NCBI GenBank assembly: GCA_017403345.1
Contig: JAFQOH010000148.1
Location: forward strand, 1 to 64,000
DNA length: 64,000 nt
DNA from: RGIG3701 sp017403345
GTDB lineage: Bacteria; Planctomycetota; Planctomycetia; Pirellulales; Thermoguttaceae
Direction: 5' to 3'
Part shown: piece after piece, positions 1-8,531 of the stretch
Numbering within the stretch: the first letter of the stretch is position 1
Layout: the number at the start of each line of letters is the position of its first letter
The notes under the pieces: model-generated
The model's input: only the letters and a program-made list of their open reading frames with translations
Told to the model about the DNA's origin: nothing
Databases searched by the model: none
Made by a program: the position numbers and the translations under genes

Positions 1-1407
1 GCAAAAGGGGAGGACGGGAAATTGAGGAAGGCCGTCAATTTCGAGGTCCTGCGGCAGATGCTCTCGAAAGACATTGCGGAAGGGGATGAGGCGTACGAAT
101 TCACGTGGGTCGGAAAGAAGGAAGCCATGCGCGAAGCGTACCGATCCACCCGCAAAACGCTCCGTCCGTGCCCGGAGGAAAGCGTGGACTGGGACACGAC
201 GCAAAATCTCTACATTGAGGGAGACAATCTCGAAGTCCTCAAACTCCTGCAGAAAAGTTACCTCGGAAAAGTCAAGATGATCTACATCGACCCGCCGTAC
301 AACACGGGCAACGACTTCATTTACCGCGATGATTTCCGCATGTCACAGGACGAATACGATGAAGAATCCGGCCTCTTCGACGACGACGGAAACCGGCTCT
401 TCAAAAACACCGACACCAACGGACGTTTCCACTCCGACTGGTGCTCCATGATCTACTCAAGACTCCTCCTCGCTCGCAATCTGTTGACAGACGATGGGGC
501 GATTTATATGAGTATTGCCGATCAAGAAGTAGAAAATCTTAAGAAAATTGCCAATGAAGTATTTGGCGAGAAGAATTTTATTGGTCAAATTATTTGGGAA
601 TCAACAACACAACCGGACAATATCGGTAGTGCTCGTTTCAGATTTCAGCAAAAAGCAGAATATCTTTTATTCTATGCTAAAAATAAATCGTCACTTGCAC
701 CCTTTATCTTGGAAAAGATGGAAAATACCAAAAAATACCCTCATGACGGCAAGTTTGGTAAATGCAGGTTTGAAATAATTGAACGCTCTTATGAAGGAGC
801 CTATGCACGCCCAACAATGCGTTTTCAAATTCTTGGCCAATATCCAAGAGAAGGGAAACAATGGCAAATTGGCGAAGCACAGGCTCGTATTCTTGAGGCC
901 GAAGGAAAAGTTGAAATCGTTGATGGAATTGTTAAAAGAGCAGTCTATCCAGTAGATGAGCTATATGGAGAAAATGTGAAGCCTTTTTGGTCTATTCTAT
1001 TGGCGAAAGAAGTTGGTACCTCTCAAAAAGGAAAAGCATTACTAAAAGAATTATTAGGACAATGTGATTTTGAAACTGTTAAACCGGTATCTCTTATTAA
1101 AAAATTACTCCGTTATTTTATACGTGACGGACTTGTCCTTGACTTCTTCTCCGGTTCCGCAACCACCGCGCACGCCGTGATGGAATTGAATATCGTACAC
1201 GCCACGAATACAGAACGAATACAGAACGAATACAGAACGAATACAGAACGAATACAGAACGGTACAATATTCAGAATTCAGCAATCAAATACATCATGGT
1301 CCAGCTGCCGGAAGTTTGCGCAGAAGGTTCTGAAGCCCAGAAGGCGGGTTTTGCCAATATTTGCGAGATCGGCAAGGAACGAATCCGTCGTGCTGGGGCG
1401 AAGCTAA
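1..1407 (+). CDS. mod: Type III restriction-modification DNA methyltransferase (Mod), N-terminal part, 5' partial, frameshifted at a repeat
   Basis: N6-adenine DNA methyltransferase and target-recognition subunit of a type III restriction system. The frame is open to the left edge of the window, and by comparison with Mod proteins about 30 N-terminal codons are missing. The catalytic motif DPPY (bases 289-300) lies in the usual VKMIYIDPPYNTGNDFIY context. The SAM-binding motif FFSGSATT (about 1141-1164) follows a long recognition region, the order typical of beta-class Mod enzymes. Right after motif I, five copies of an 11-bp unit (1204-1258) shift the frame, so translation runs into about 49 foreign residues and stops at 1407. 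The rest of Mod lies in another frame (1296-1862). Bases about 490-1130 are AT-rich (661-720 is 30% G+C, 241-300 is 47%), suggesting an exchanged target recognition domain. Family assignment is firm; phase variation is inferred. Confidence 0.9.
   Translation, partial: AKGEDGKLRKAVNFEVLRQMLSKDIAEGDEAYEFTWVGKKEAMREAYRSTRKTLRPCPEESVDWDTTQNLYIEGDNLEVLKLLQKSYLGKVKMIYIDPPYNTGNDFIYRDDFRMSQDEYDEESGLFDDDGNRLFKNTDTNGRFHSDWCSMIYSRLLLARNLLTDDGAIYMSIADQEVENLKKIANEVFGEKNFIGQIIWESTTQPDNIGSARFRFQQKAEYLLFYAKNKSSLAPFILEKMENTKKYPHDGKFGKCRFEIIERSYEGAYARPTMRFQILGQYPREGKQWQIGEAQARILEAEGKVEIVDGIVKRAVYPVDELYGENVKPFWSILLAKEVGTSQKGKALLKELLGQCDFETVKPVSLIKKLLRYFIRDGLVLDFFSGSATTAHAVMELNIVHATNTERIQNEYRTNTERIQNGTIFRIQQSNTSWSSCRKFAQKVLKPRRRVLPIFARSARNESVVLGRS
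1204..1261 (+). repeat. 11-bp tandem repeat in mod, candidate phase-variation switch
   Basis: Five perfect copies of ACGAATACAGA (1204-1258) followed by a partial ACG. The unit is not a multiple of three, so each gain or loss of a copy changes the mod reading frame. Codons before the repeat start at positions congruent to 1 modulo 3. The conserved C-terminal codons (IKYIMVQLPE, from about 1284) start at positions congruent to 0 modulo 3. Removing one unit (four copies) or adding two (seven copies) joins both halves in one open frame; five copies leaves Mod truncated. Confidence 0.9.
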
Positions 1408-1862
1408 AAGAAGAAAATCCGCTCTTGACGCAGGGGCTTGACATCGGTTTCCGTGTCCTGAAACTCGACGAAACGAACATGGAGGACGTTTACTATTCGG
1501 CGGAGGATTTGACGCAGGAGGATCTTTTAGGGCTGATCTCAAATATCAAGCCGGACAGGACGGAGCTGGATCTTTTGTTCGGGTGTCTGATCGATTGGGG
1601 ACTTGAGCTTTCGCAGCCGTATTTTTCCGAGCAGATCGACGGCGTCACGGTCCACACCTACGACGACACCGGCGAACAGCCGGCCCTGATCGCGTGCTTC
1701 TCTCCCGACATACCGGAATCCGTCATTCATGAGATCGGCAAACGCAAACCGCTGCGCGTCGTATTCCGCGACTCCTGCTTCTCAGGCAGCCCGGAAAAAA
1801 TCAACCTTTTCGAGATACTCAAACACTACGGCATGGAAGAAAAAAACATCCGGGTGATTTAG
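1296..1862 (+). CDS. mod: Mod C-terminal part, currently out of frame
   Basis: The conserved C-terminus of the type III methyltransferase: IMVQLPEVC...ANICEIGKERIRRAG, then LDIGFRVLKLDETN, then a region ending GMEEKNIRVI. It continues the Mod homology interrupted by the 11-bp repeat. Homology extends slightly upstream of the ATG at 1296 (codons for YNIQNSAIKY), which shows that this is a displaced part of the same protein and not a separate gene. With four or seven repeat copies it would be fused to the upstream part. It is followed directly by a ribosome binding site (GAAAGGAG) and a truncated copy of the res start. Confidence 0.88.
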   Translation: MVQLPEVCAEGSEAQKAGFANICEIGKERIRRAGAKLKEENPLLTQGLDIGFRVLKLDETNMEDVYYSAEDLTQEDLLGLISNIKPDRTELDLLFGCLIDWGLELSQPYFSEQIDGVTVHTYDDTGEQPALIACFSPDIPESVIHEIGKRKPLRVVFRDSCFSGSPEKINLFEILKHYGMEEKNIRVI

Positions 1863-1916
1863 AAAGGAGCAGAATCATGAAACTTCAGTTCCAGCCTCAG
1901 AAATTCCAGAGCGGCG
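1839..1916 (+). repeat. Imperfect 78-bp direct repeat, copy 1 (mod-res junction)
   Basis: Covers the last codons of mod, the ribosome binding site and the first 13 codons of res. It matches 3038-3115 at a constant offset of 1199 bases with 6 mismatches in 78. The two copies flank the DUF1016 nuclease gene. Confidence 0.9.
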
Positions 1917-1927
1917 TGAAGTTTTGA
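1877..1927 (+). pseudogene. Truncated duplicate of the res start (16 codons)
   Basis: An ATG at 1877 preceded by GAAAGGAG encodes MKLQFQPQKFQSGVKF and then stops at 1925-1927. The real res gene begins MKLQFKHQKFQSDAA at 3076. This is the leftover 5' end of res at the old mod-res junction, cut off where the nuclease gene was introduced. Confidence 0.85.
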
Positions 1928-1966
1928 AATTTGTGTCCGCAAAATCATACAAAATGAGATAACAGG

Positions 1967-3061
1967 ATGAATAAGAAAAAAAATATACAAAACGTTCCGA
2001 ATCTGGATGACTCCTTAAGGGTCCTCTGTCAAAAAACGATCCAACTGCTTGAGTATTCCAGAAACATGGTACTCAGGGAAGTCAACCATGTACAGCTGGT
2101 CACTTACTTCACGATAGGAAAGTGGATCGTAGAAGAGCAGCAGGCCGGCGCAAGCAGGGCACAGTATGGAAAAAAAGTACTTCAAACCCTTTCAAACGCG
2201 CTGTGTGAAGAATTTGGCAAAGGTTTTTCGGTCGCGACACTGACCAATATCCGGAAATTCTACCTGACTTACCAAGACCGAATTTCGGAACCGGCGGTTA
2301 CGAAATCAGAAAAGGAGCCGCCGTTTTGCTTGACTTGGACTCATTATCTGATCCTAATGCGCATATCCGATGCTGATGAACGTAAATTTTACGAAGATAT
2401 GGCAGTTGCGGAAGGCTGGGGAAAACGTGAATTGAGCCGTCAATACAACAGCTCACTTTACGAACGTTTATTGATCGGCAAGGATAAACAGGAACTTATC
2501 GAACATTCCCGCAAAGGTCAGTTCATCGAAAAACCGGCCGACCTCGTCAAAGATCCTTATGTTCTAGAGTTTTTGGGGATCGATGAGCGCACGAACTTCA
2601 CAGAAACTGAACTCGAACGCCGGCTGATCGATCATTTACAGGAATTTTTATTGGAACTTGGCACCGGTTTTACGTTCGTCGCCAGGCAAAAACGTTTTAC
2701 TTTTGAAGAGGACCATTTCCGGATCGATCTGGTTTTCTACAATCGTCTTTTGCGATGTTTTGTTCTGTTTGACCTGAAAACCGAAAAACTGCGGCATCAG
2801 GATCTTGGGCAAATGCAAATGTATGTGAACTATTATGATCGATACGAGAAAAAAGATTTTGAAAACCCGACAATTGGCATCTTAATGTGTCCTGATAAAA
2901 ATGACGCGGTAGTTGAACTTACCCTGCCTCCGAATTCGAATATTTTTGCCTCCCAGTACCAACTGTATTTACCGGACAAAATCATGCTCCAGCGTAAATT
3001 ACAGGAATGGCTTGCGGAAGAATCCCTAGAAGCTGACGAAAAAAATATCCGGGTGATTTAG
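1967..3061 (+). CDS. DUF1016/YhcG-family PD-(D/E)xK nuclease inserted between mod and res
   Basis: A 364-aa protein. The N-terminal half carries the DUF1016 N-terminal signature (QLIEYSRN-like segment, Y..IGKWIVEEQQ at about 47-58, YGKKVLQTLS, FGKGFS). The C-terminal half is a PD-(D/E)xK-type nuclease fold with D254 in FRIDLVFYNR, D269 and K271 in LFDLKTEK, then GQMQMYVNYYDRY. The family is often found beside restriction-modification genes, but its exact role is not settled. The last eight residues (DEKNIRVI) repeat the Mod C-terminus, so the 3' end has recombined into mod-derived sequence. Base composition is lower in G+C than res (2161-2220 is 38%, 4441-4500 is 55%), suggesting separate acquisition. 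The start is weakly supported (GAG 8 bases upstream of the ATG). Confidence 0.88.
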   Translation: MNKKKNIQNVPNLDDSLRVLCQKTIQLLEYSRNMVLREVNHVQLVTYFTIGKWIVEEQQAGASRAQYGKKVLQTLSNALCEEFGKGFSVATLTNIRKFYLTYQDRISEPAVTKSEKEPPFCLTWTHYLILMRISDADERKFYEDMAVAEGWGKRELSRQYNSSLYERLLIGKDKQELIEHSRKGQFIEKPADLVKDPYVLEFLGIDERTNFTETELERRLIDHLQEFLLELGTGFTFVARQKRFTFEEDHFRIDLVFYNRLLRCFVLFDLKTEKLRHQDLGQMQMYVNYYDRYEKKDFENPTIGILMCPDKNDAVVELTLPPNSNIFASQYQLYLPDKIMLQRKLQEWLAEESLEADEKNIRVI

Positions 3062-3115
3062 AAAGGAACAGAACCATGAAACTTCAGTTCAAGCATCAGA
3101 AATTCCAGAGCGACG
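3038..3115 (+). repeat. Imperfect 78-bp direct repeat, copy 2 (DUF1016 end and res start)
   Basis: Second copy of the mod-res junction. It supplies the last codons and stop of the DUF1016 gene and the ribosome binding site and first 13 codons of the intact res gene. See 1839-1916. Confidence 0.9.
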
Positions 3116-6100
3116 CGGCACAGGCGGTCGTGAGTATTTTCGCGGGTCAACCGTACTCGGAACGTTCGTATTTGATCGACCAGGGAAAAAGGGACCTTTC
3201 CGTCCTCGGAAACGCCGCATTTACGGGCTGGTGCAATATGCCGGTGGTTCCGGAGCTGACCGACGAGTTGATCCTGGAGCGTATCCGCAAGCTCCAGCGC
3301 GATGCCGACATCGAGCCGTCGCGGAAACTTGAGGGGCGGTACAATCTGACCATTGAGATGGAGACTGGCGTCGGAAAGACCTACACGTACATCAAGACCA
3401 TGTACGAGCTGAACCGGCACTACGGCTGGACCAAGTTCATCGTGGTGGTTCCAAGCATCGCGATCCGCGAGGGGGTCTACAAGTCCTTCCAAATCACACA
3501 GGATCACTTTTCGGAAGAGTACGGCAAAAAAATCAAGTTCTTCATTTACGATTCCAAACGCCTGAATGAGATCGAGAATTTCGCGCAGGACAATTTCATT
3601 CACGTCATGATCATCAACGCGCAGGCGTTCAACGCAACAGGCAAAGACGCACGGCGTATTGACATGAAGCTGGACGAATTCCGTTCCCGCAAGCCGATCG
3701 ACGTCATCGCGCAAACGAATCCGATCCTCATCATCGACGAGCCGCAGTCCGTCGAGGGACCGAAAACGAAAGAAGGGCTGAAACGGTTCCGGCCGCTCAT
3801 GACGCTGCGCTACTCCGCAACGCACAAGTCGAACAGTATTTACAATATGATCTTCCGTCTCGACGCGATGGACGCGTACAATCAGCGTCTCGTGAAGAAA
3901 ATCGCGGTGAAGGGGATCTCGCAGCACGGCACAACGGCAACGGACGGCTACGTTTACCTGGAATCGGTGAACCTCTCCGAGGCTGCTCCAACCGCCACGC
4001 TCCATTTCGACTTCAAAGGCGCGTCGGGCATCCGGCAGAAAAAGGTCAAAGTGTCCGAGGGATACGACCTTTACGCGCACTCCGGAGAACTGGAAGAGTA
4101 CCGCGACGGCTATGTCGTGACGGAGATCGACGGCCGCGACAATCACATCGAATTTCGAAACGGTTTGAAACTCTACGCCGGTGAAGCATCCGGACACGTC
4201 AGCGAAGAGCAGCTTCGAAGGCTCCAAATCCGCGAAACGATCCAGTCGCACATTGAACGCGAACGCAGCCTTTTTCGGAAGGGGATCAAAGTCCTCTCGC
4301 TCTTTTTCATCGATGAAGTCGCCAAATACAGACAGTACGATGAGGCTGGACAGGCCGTTAACGGTCTCTACGCGCAAATGTTCGAAGAGGAATACGCGGA
4401 CATTCTCAGGGAATTTCAGCTCCAATTCGGCGAAGAATCTTACGCGCGGTACCTGGAACAGATCGAAGCGTCACAGACCCACGCAGGATACTTTTCCATC
4501 GATAAAGGGAAGATGATCGACTGCAAAAGGCTCAACAAAAAAGAGCGGACCTCAAACGACGCAAAAGACTACGAGCTGATCATGAAGAACAAAGAGCTTC
4601 TTCTGAACCGCGATCCGAAAAAGTCGCCCGTGAGGTTCATTTTCTCGCATTCCGCCCTGCGCGAAGGCTGGGACAATCCGAACGTTTTTCAGATATGCAC
4701 GCTGAAACAAAGCAGCAGCGAAGTGCGCAAGCGTCAGGAAGTGGGCCGCGGTCTGCGTCTGTGCGTAAACCAGGAAGGCATTCGCATGGATACGTCTGTT
4801 CTTGGGGAAGACATTCACGACGTCAACGTCCTGACCGTCATCGCCAGCGAAAGTTACGATTCCTTCGCCAAAGGACTCCAGAACGAACTGGCTGAAGCAG
4901 TCGGAAACCGTCCGATCGCCGTGACGCCGGAACTGTTCAAGGGCAAGATCCTCGTCGATTCCGATGGGAACGAACAGGTCGCAGATGAAAAACTGACGAA
5001 CCGCATTTTCAATAATCTGATTCGAAACGATTACATTGACGATGACGGCAAACTGACCGACCGGTTCTACGAAGACAAAAAGAACGGCACGCTCGTTTTC
5101 AGCGATCAAACCGCGGAATTCAAAGATTCGATCCTCAAAATCATCGACACGATTTACGATTCCCGTAAATTGACGCCTGAAAACGCTCGTCGCAAAAACG
5201 TGGAGCAGAAGGTGGACATGAACAAGCTGGCGATGCCGGAGTTCAAGTCGCTTTGGGAGAAAATCAACTCCAAATCTGTTTACGTCGTGGATTTCGATTC
5301 AGACGAGCTGATCCGCAAGTCCATCGCGGCACTGGATCGGGAACTGCGCGTCTCGCGGATCTATTTCAATGTGGAAACGGGCGAAATGAAGGAGATCCGC
5401 TCGAAAGACGCGCTGCTGGCTGGGACCGCGTTTTCAAAATCGCAGGGCGACACTCGAAAAACGCAGCTCCGCACGAATCGCGGCGTGAAATACGACCTGC
5501 TCGACAAACTAGTGCAGGCAACCGGCCTGACGCGAAAAGCCGTCGCACAGATCCTGACCGGAATCAAGCCGGAAACATTCGGAATGTTTCGTGAAAATCC
5601 GGAGGAATTCATTCAAAAAACTGCGCACCTGATCAACAGCGAAAAAGCGACCGTCATCGTCAACCACATTACGTACCACGTCCTCGATGAGAAATACAGT
5701 ACGGATATTTTCACGGAACCGGGACTCAAGGGCCAGCTGGACGTCAATGCGCGCAAAAGCTCGCGCCATCTGTTCGACCACGTGCTTTACGATTCCGAGA
5801 TCGAACGGAAATTCTCCGAGGAACTTGACCGCAGTCAGGAAGTTGTGGTTTACGTGAAACTTCCGGGGAAATTCTACATTTCAACGCCGGTCGGAAAATA
5901 CAATCCGGACTGGGCGATCGCATTTCGAGAAGGACACGTGAAGCACATTTACTTCGTAGCGGAGACAAAAGGTTCGATGGACTCTATGGAGCTGCGTCAA
6001 ATCGAAAAGACCAAAATAGACTGTGCCCGCGCACATTTCCGAGCCGTCAGTCGGGAAAACGTCACGTACGAAGTGATCGACAGCTACCAGGAACTGATGA

Positions 6101-6120
6101 ATCTCGTGAAAAATGGTTAA
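3076..6120 (+). CDS. res: Type III restriction enzyme, Res subunit
   Basis: A 1014-aa helicase-nuclease that translocates on or switches along DNA and cleaves when joined to Mod. Walker A is TGVGKT (residues 97-102) and motif II is DEPQ (from D221). Motif III is RYSATHK. The helicase C-terminal part holds FSHSALREGWDNPNVFQ and motif VI QEVGRGLRLCV. The nuclease domain is at the C-terminus: P944-D945 followed by E963-T-K965 in FVAETKG. All key residues are present and length is normal, so the gene appears intact. The start has AGAAAGGAAC upstream. Res needs Mod for activity, so the frame state of mod should switch the whole system. Confidence 0.95.
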   Translation: MKLQFKHQKFQSDAAQAVVSIFAGQPYSERSYLIDQGKRDLSVLGNAAFTGWCNMPVVPELTDELILERIRKLQRDADIEPSRKLEGRYNLTIEMETGVGKTYTYIKTMYELNRHYGWTKFIVVVPSIAIREGVYKSFQITQDHFSEEYGKKIKFFIYDSKRLNEIENFAQDNFIHVMIINAQAFNATGKDARRIDMKLDEFRSRKPIDVIAQTNPILIIDEPQSVEGPKTKEGLKRFRPLMTLRYSATHKSNSIYNMIFRLDAMDAYNQRLVKKIAVKGISQHGTTATDGYVYLESVNLSEAAPTATLHFDFKGASGIRQKKVKVSEGYDLYAHSGELEEYRDGYVVTEIDGRDNHIEFRNGLKLYAGEASGHVSEEQLRRLQIRETIQSHIERERSLFRKGIKVLSLFFIDEVAKYRQYDEAGQAVNGLYAQMFEEEYADILREFQLQFGEESYARYLEQIEASQTHAGYFSIDKGKMIDCKRLNKKERTSNDAKDYELIMKNKELLLNRDPKKSPVRFIFSHSALREGWDNPNVFQICTLKQSSSEVRKRQEVGRGLRLCVNQEGIRMDTSVLGEDIHDVNVLTVIASESYDSFAKGLQNELAEAVGNRPIAVTPELFKGKILVDSDGNEQVADEKLTNRIFNNLIRNDYIDDDGKLTDRFYEDKKNGTLVFSDQTAEFKDSILKIIDTIYDSRKLTPENARRKNVEQKVDMNKLAMPEFKSLWEKINSKSVYVVDFDSDELIRKSIAALDRELRVSRIYFNVETGEMKEIRSKDALLAGTAFSKSQGDTRKTQLRTNRGVKYDLLDKLVQATGLTRKAVAQILTGIKPETFGMFRENPEEFIQKTAHLINSEKATVIVNHITYHVLDEKYSTDIFTEPGLKGQLDVNARKSSRHLFDHVLYDSEIERKFSEELDRSQEVVVYVKLPGKFYISTPVGKYNPDWAIAFREGHVKHIYFVAETKGSMDSMELRQIEKTKIDCARAHFRAVSRENVTYEVIDSYQELMNLVKNG

Positions 6121-6154
6121 TTCCCAATCGGAGAAGGTTTTCAGACCTCCCCCC

Positions 6155-6183
6155 TTGCGGAAAACACGAAGTCGGGGTAAAAT
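6155..6183 (+). promoter_or_regulatory. Promoter candidate for the beta-helix gene
   Basis: TTGCGG at 6155-6160, a 17-bp spacer and TAAAAT at 6178-6183, in the 135-bp gap before the start at 6256. Confidence 0.5.
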
Positions 6184-6255
6184 GAAAGAAGAAGGCCGAG
6201 GGCATGTGCGTCGGCCGTCCTGCCTAAATTTCAGATGATCCAGAAAGACCCGCCC

Positions 6256-8460
6256 ATGAAAATGACTGACTCCATTTTTCGCCGTATTTTATCCCGTCTC
6301 CCCGCTTGTGCTCTCGCAGTCCTGCCGATGAGTGCGTTCGCCGGAGAATTCTTCGTCGCTCCCAACGGCAATGACTCAAATCCGGGAACTGCCGCCGCGC
6401 CGTTCGCGACGCTCGAAAAAGCCCGAGATGCCGTGCGCCAGGCGAAAGCAGCCTCACAGTCCGCCTCACAGTCCGCCTCACAGTCCGCCTCACACTCCGC
6501 CTCGCAGTCCGAAACAGCACCGGATGAGGGGTGGACCGTCCATCTCGCTGAAGGGACTTACACGATGACCGCGCCGATCCATTTTTCCACGGAAGATTCC
6601 GGAACACCGACGGCTCCGGTAACGTACCGCGGAGCAGAAAACGGCAAAACGGTCCTCTCCGGCGCCATAGAACTGACGGGATGGAAGGATGAAGGAAACG
6701 GAGTCTGGTCCGCAGATCTCCCGGAATGGGAAGGAAACGCGCTTTACTTCGAACAGCTCTGGGTCAACGGACGCCGTGCCGATCGGTCGCGCTGGCCGAA
6801 CGGCGGAGAATTCCTGCGGATGGAATCCGTCCAGGAAGAAATTCCAATGGATCACCAGACCCGCCAGGCTCCCAAACCGCAGACCCGTCAGTGGATCGTC
6901 GGAAAACCGGGCGAGCTGGATTTCCTGAAAGGCGTTCCAGCCGACGAACTGAAGTGGGGCCAAATGGTCTGCCATCATAATTGGGACACGACGCGGCGGA
7001 TCATCCTTGGCTTCGACGCAGAGACGAATACCGTGGAATTCAAGGGCGGAAACATGAAATCGTGGAATCCGTGGCGTCCAACGTCGCTCTACTATTTCGA
7101 GAATGTGCGCACCGCGTTCGACCAGCCCGGCGAGTGGTTCTACGACGGAAATGCGAAGAAGGTCTTCTACCGGCCTCTGGAAGGTGAAACGCCCGAAAAC
7201 ACGACGATCGCCGTTCCGCGTCCCGGTCTGGTCCAGTTCCTGCTGATCGAAGGACGCTCGGCGGAAGAAAACGTAACGGACATCCGGTTCGAAAACCTGA
7301 CGTTCCACTACTCGGACACTCCGCGTCAGAAAAACGTCATGGAAAACGCGCAGCTCGACATTTCCATCACGGGTGACCTCTCCAAACCCGGTCCCTCACA
7401 GTTCGAGCCGGCACAGGCCGCCTTCTACACAAAATCGGTCGTGCTGGCAGATGAAGCACAGCGCATCGCCTTCCGAAACTGCGAATTCGCACACCTCGGC
7501 GAGTACGGCATCTGGTTCCGGAACGCGGCAGAATGCTCCTTCTGCGACAGTCGTCTCTACGACATCGGCGCCGGCGGCATTCGTATCGGCGGCGGACATC
7601 CGGGTACCTCCGACGGGATCCGGTGCGCTGAGAAAAACATCATCGACAATAACCTGATCTCCAACGGCGGACGCTTCCACGCCTCGGCCGTCGGCGTCTG
7701 GATCGGGAACAATACGATGGATAATCGGCTCACGCACAACGACATCTGCGATTTCTACTACACCGGGGTCTCCGTCGGGTGGCACTGGGGATACGCCGGC
7801 GTTTCGTTCCGCAACATCATCGAATTCAACCGGATCTTCAACATCGGACAGGGAAAACTCGCGGACATGGGGGGCGTGTACACGCTCGGAACCCAGACCG
7901 GTACGCGAGTCTGCAATAATGTGATCTTCAACGTCGAATCCTTCGGCTACGGCGGCTGGGGACTCTATCCCGATGAAGGGACGACCGGGATCACGATGGA
8001 AAACAATCTGGTCTACGACACGATGGACGGATCTTTTCATCAGCACTATGGAAAAGATAATCTGATCCGTAACAACATCTTCGCACGCAACAAACCGAAT
8101 CCAATGCGCGACGCGCCCGCACACCAAGTCGCCGTCACCCGCGTAGAAGAGCATCGAAGCATCATCTTCGAGCAGAACATCATCTACTGGAAAGACGGCA
8201 CATCCATCGGATACAATGTGGACAAGGTCAACGCAGACATCCGCTCCAATCTCTGGTGGAAAGACGGCGGCAAAGTGGAATTCAAAGGAAAGACCCACGC
8301 CCAGTGGAATGCCGAAGGAAAAGATCTCGGCGGACTGACTGCGGACCCAATGTTCATGGATCCGGACGCAAACGACTTCCGTCTGAAACCAGGTTCTCCC
8401 GCCGAAAAAATCGGATTCAAGCCGTTCGACTACACGAAAGCAGGACGCCGGACCCGATAG
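6256..8460 (+). CDS. Exported right-handed beta-helix protein
   Basis: A 734-aa secreted protein. The ATG at 6256 is preferred over 6235 because it opens directly into a signal peptide (MKMTDSIFRR...SAFA). The mature part starts EFFVAPNGNDSNPGT, the usual entry of pectate-lyase-like or DUF1565-type beta-helix proteins. Many short N-rich strands follow (ENNLVYD, IRNNIFARN, FEQNIIYW), as expected for parallel beta-helix coils. The substrate is unknown; plant or host polysaccharides are likely for the fold. Near the N-terminus a 12-bp tandem repeat encodes five QSAS-like tetrapeptides (6451-6510), probably a flexible linker. The next gene starts 71 bp downstream on the same strand. A second, different beta-helix protein lies at 19895. 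Confidence 0.8.
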   Translation: MKMTDSIFRRILSRLPACALAVLPMSAFAGEFFVAPNGNDSNPGTAAAPFATLEKARDAVRQAKAASQSASQSASQSASHSASQSETAPDEGWTVHLAEGTYTMTAPIHFSTEDSGTPTAPVTYRGAENGKTVLSGAIELTGWKDEGNGVWSADLPEWEGNALYFEQLWVNGRRADRSRWPNGGEFLRMESVQEEIPMDHQTRQAPKPQTRQWIVGKPGELDFLKGVPADELKWGQMVCHHNWDTTRRIILGFDAETNTVEFKGGNMKSWNPWRPTSLYYFENVRTAFDQPGEWFYDGNAKKVFYRPLEGETPENTTIAVPRPGLVQFLLIEGRSAEENVTDIRFENLTFHYSDTPRQKNVMENAQLDISITGDLSKPGPSQFEPAQAAFYTKSVVLADEAQRIAFRNCEFAHLGEYGIWFRNAAECSFCDSRLYDIGAGGIRIGGGHPGTSDGIRCAEKNIIDNNLISNGGRFHASAVGVWIGNNTMDNRLTHNDICDFYYTGVSVGWHWGYAGVSFRNIIEFNRIFNIGQGKLADMGGVYTLGTQTGTRVCNNVIFNVESFGYGGWGLYPDEGTTGITMENNLVYDTMDGSFHQHYGKDNLIRNNIFARNKPNPMRDAPAHQVAVTRVEEHRSIIFEQNIIYWKDGTSIGYNVDKVNADIRSNLWWKDGGKVEFKGKTHAQWNAEGKDLGGLTADPMFMDPDANDFRLKPGSPAEKIGFKPFDYTKAGRRTR
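6451..6510 (+). repeat. 12-bp in-frame tandem repeat in the beta-helix gene
   Basis: Five copies of GCCTCACAGTCC; the last two each differ at one base. The unit is a multiple of three and encodes a Ser/Ala/Gln/His stretch, so copy changes alter only protein length. Confidence 0.9.
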
Positions 8461-8531
8461 CCCGTATCCGGCAGCCCGCCGCCCCGATATCCACCCCCAA
8501 AAGATCCTTGAGATCAAAGGAGACAGACCCA

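Noticed and set aside
1839..3115. DUF1016 gene considered as a transposon insertion
   Set aside because: No transposase, no terminal inverted repeats, and the flanking direct repeat is 78 bp of mod-res sequence, far longer than a target-site duplication.
3058..4425. A 455-codon minus-strand open frame
   Set aside because: Antisense to res, whose helicase motifs are intact across the same bases.
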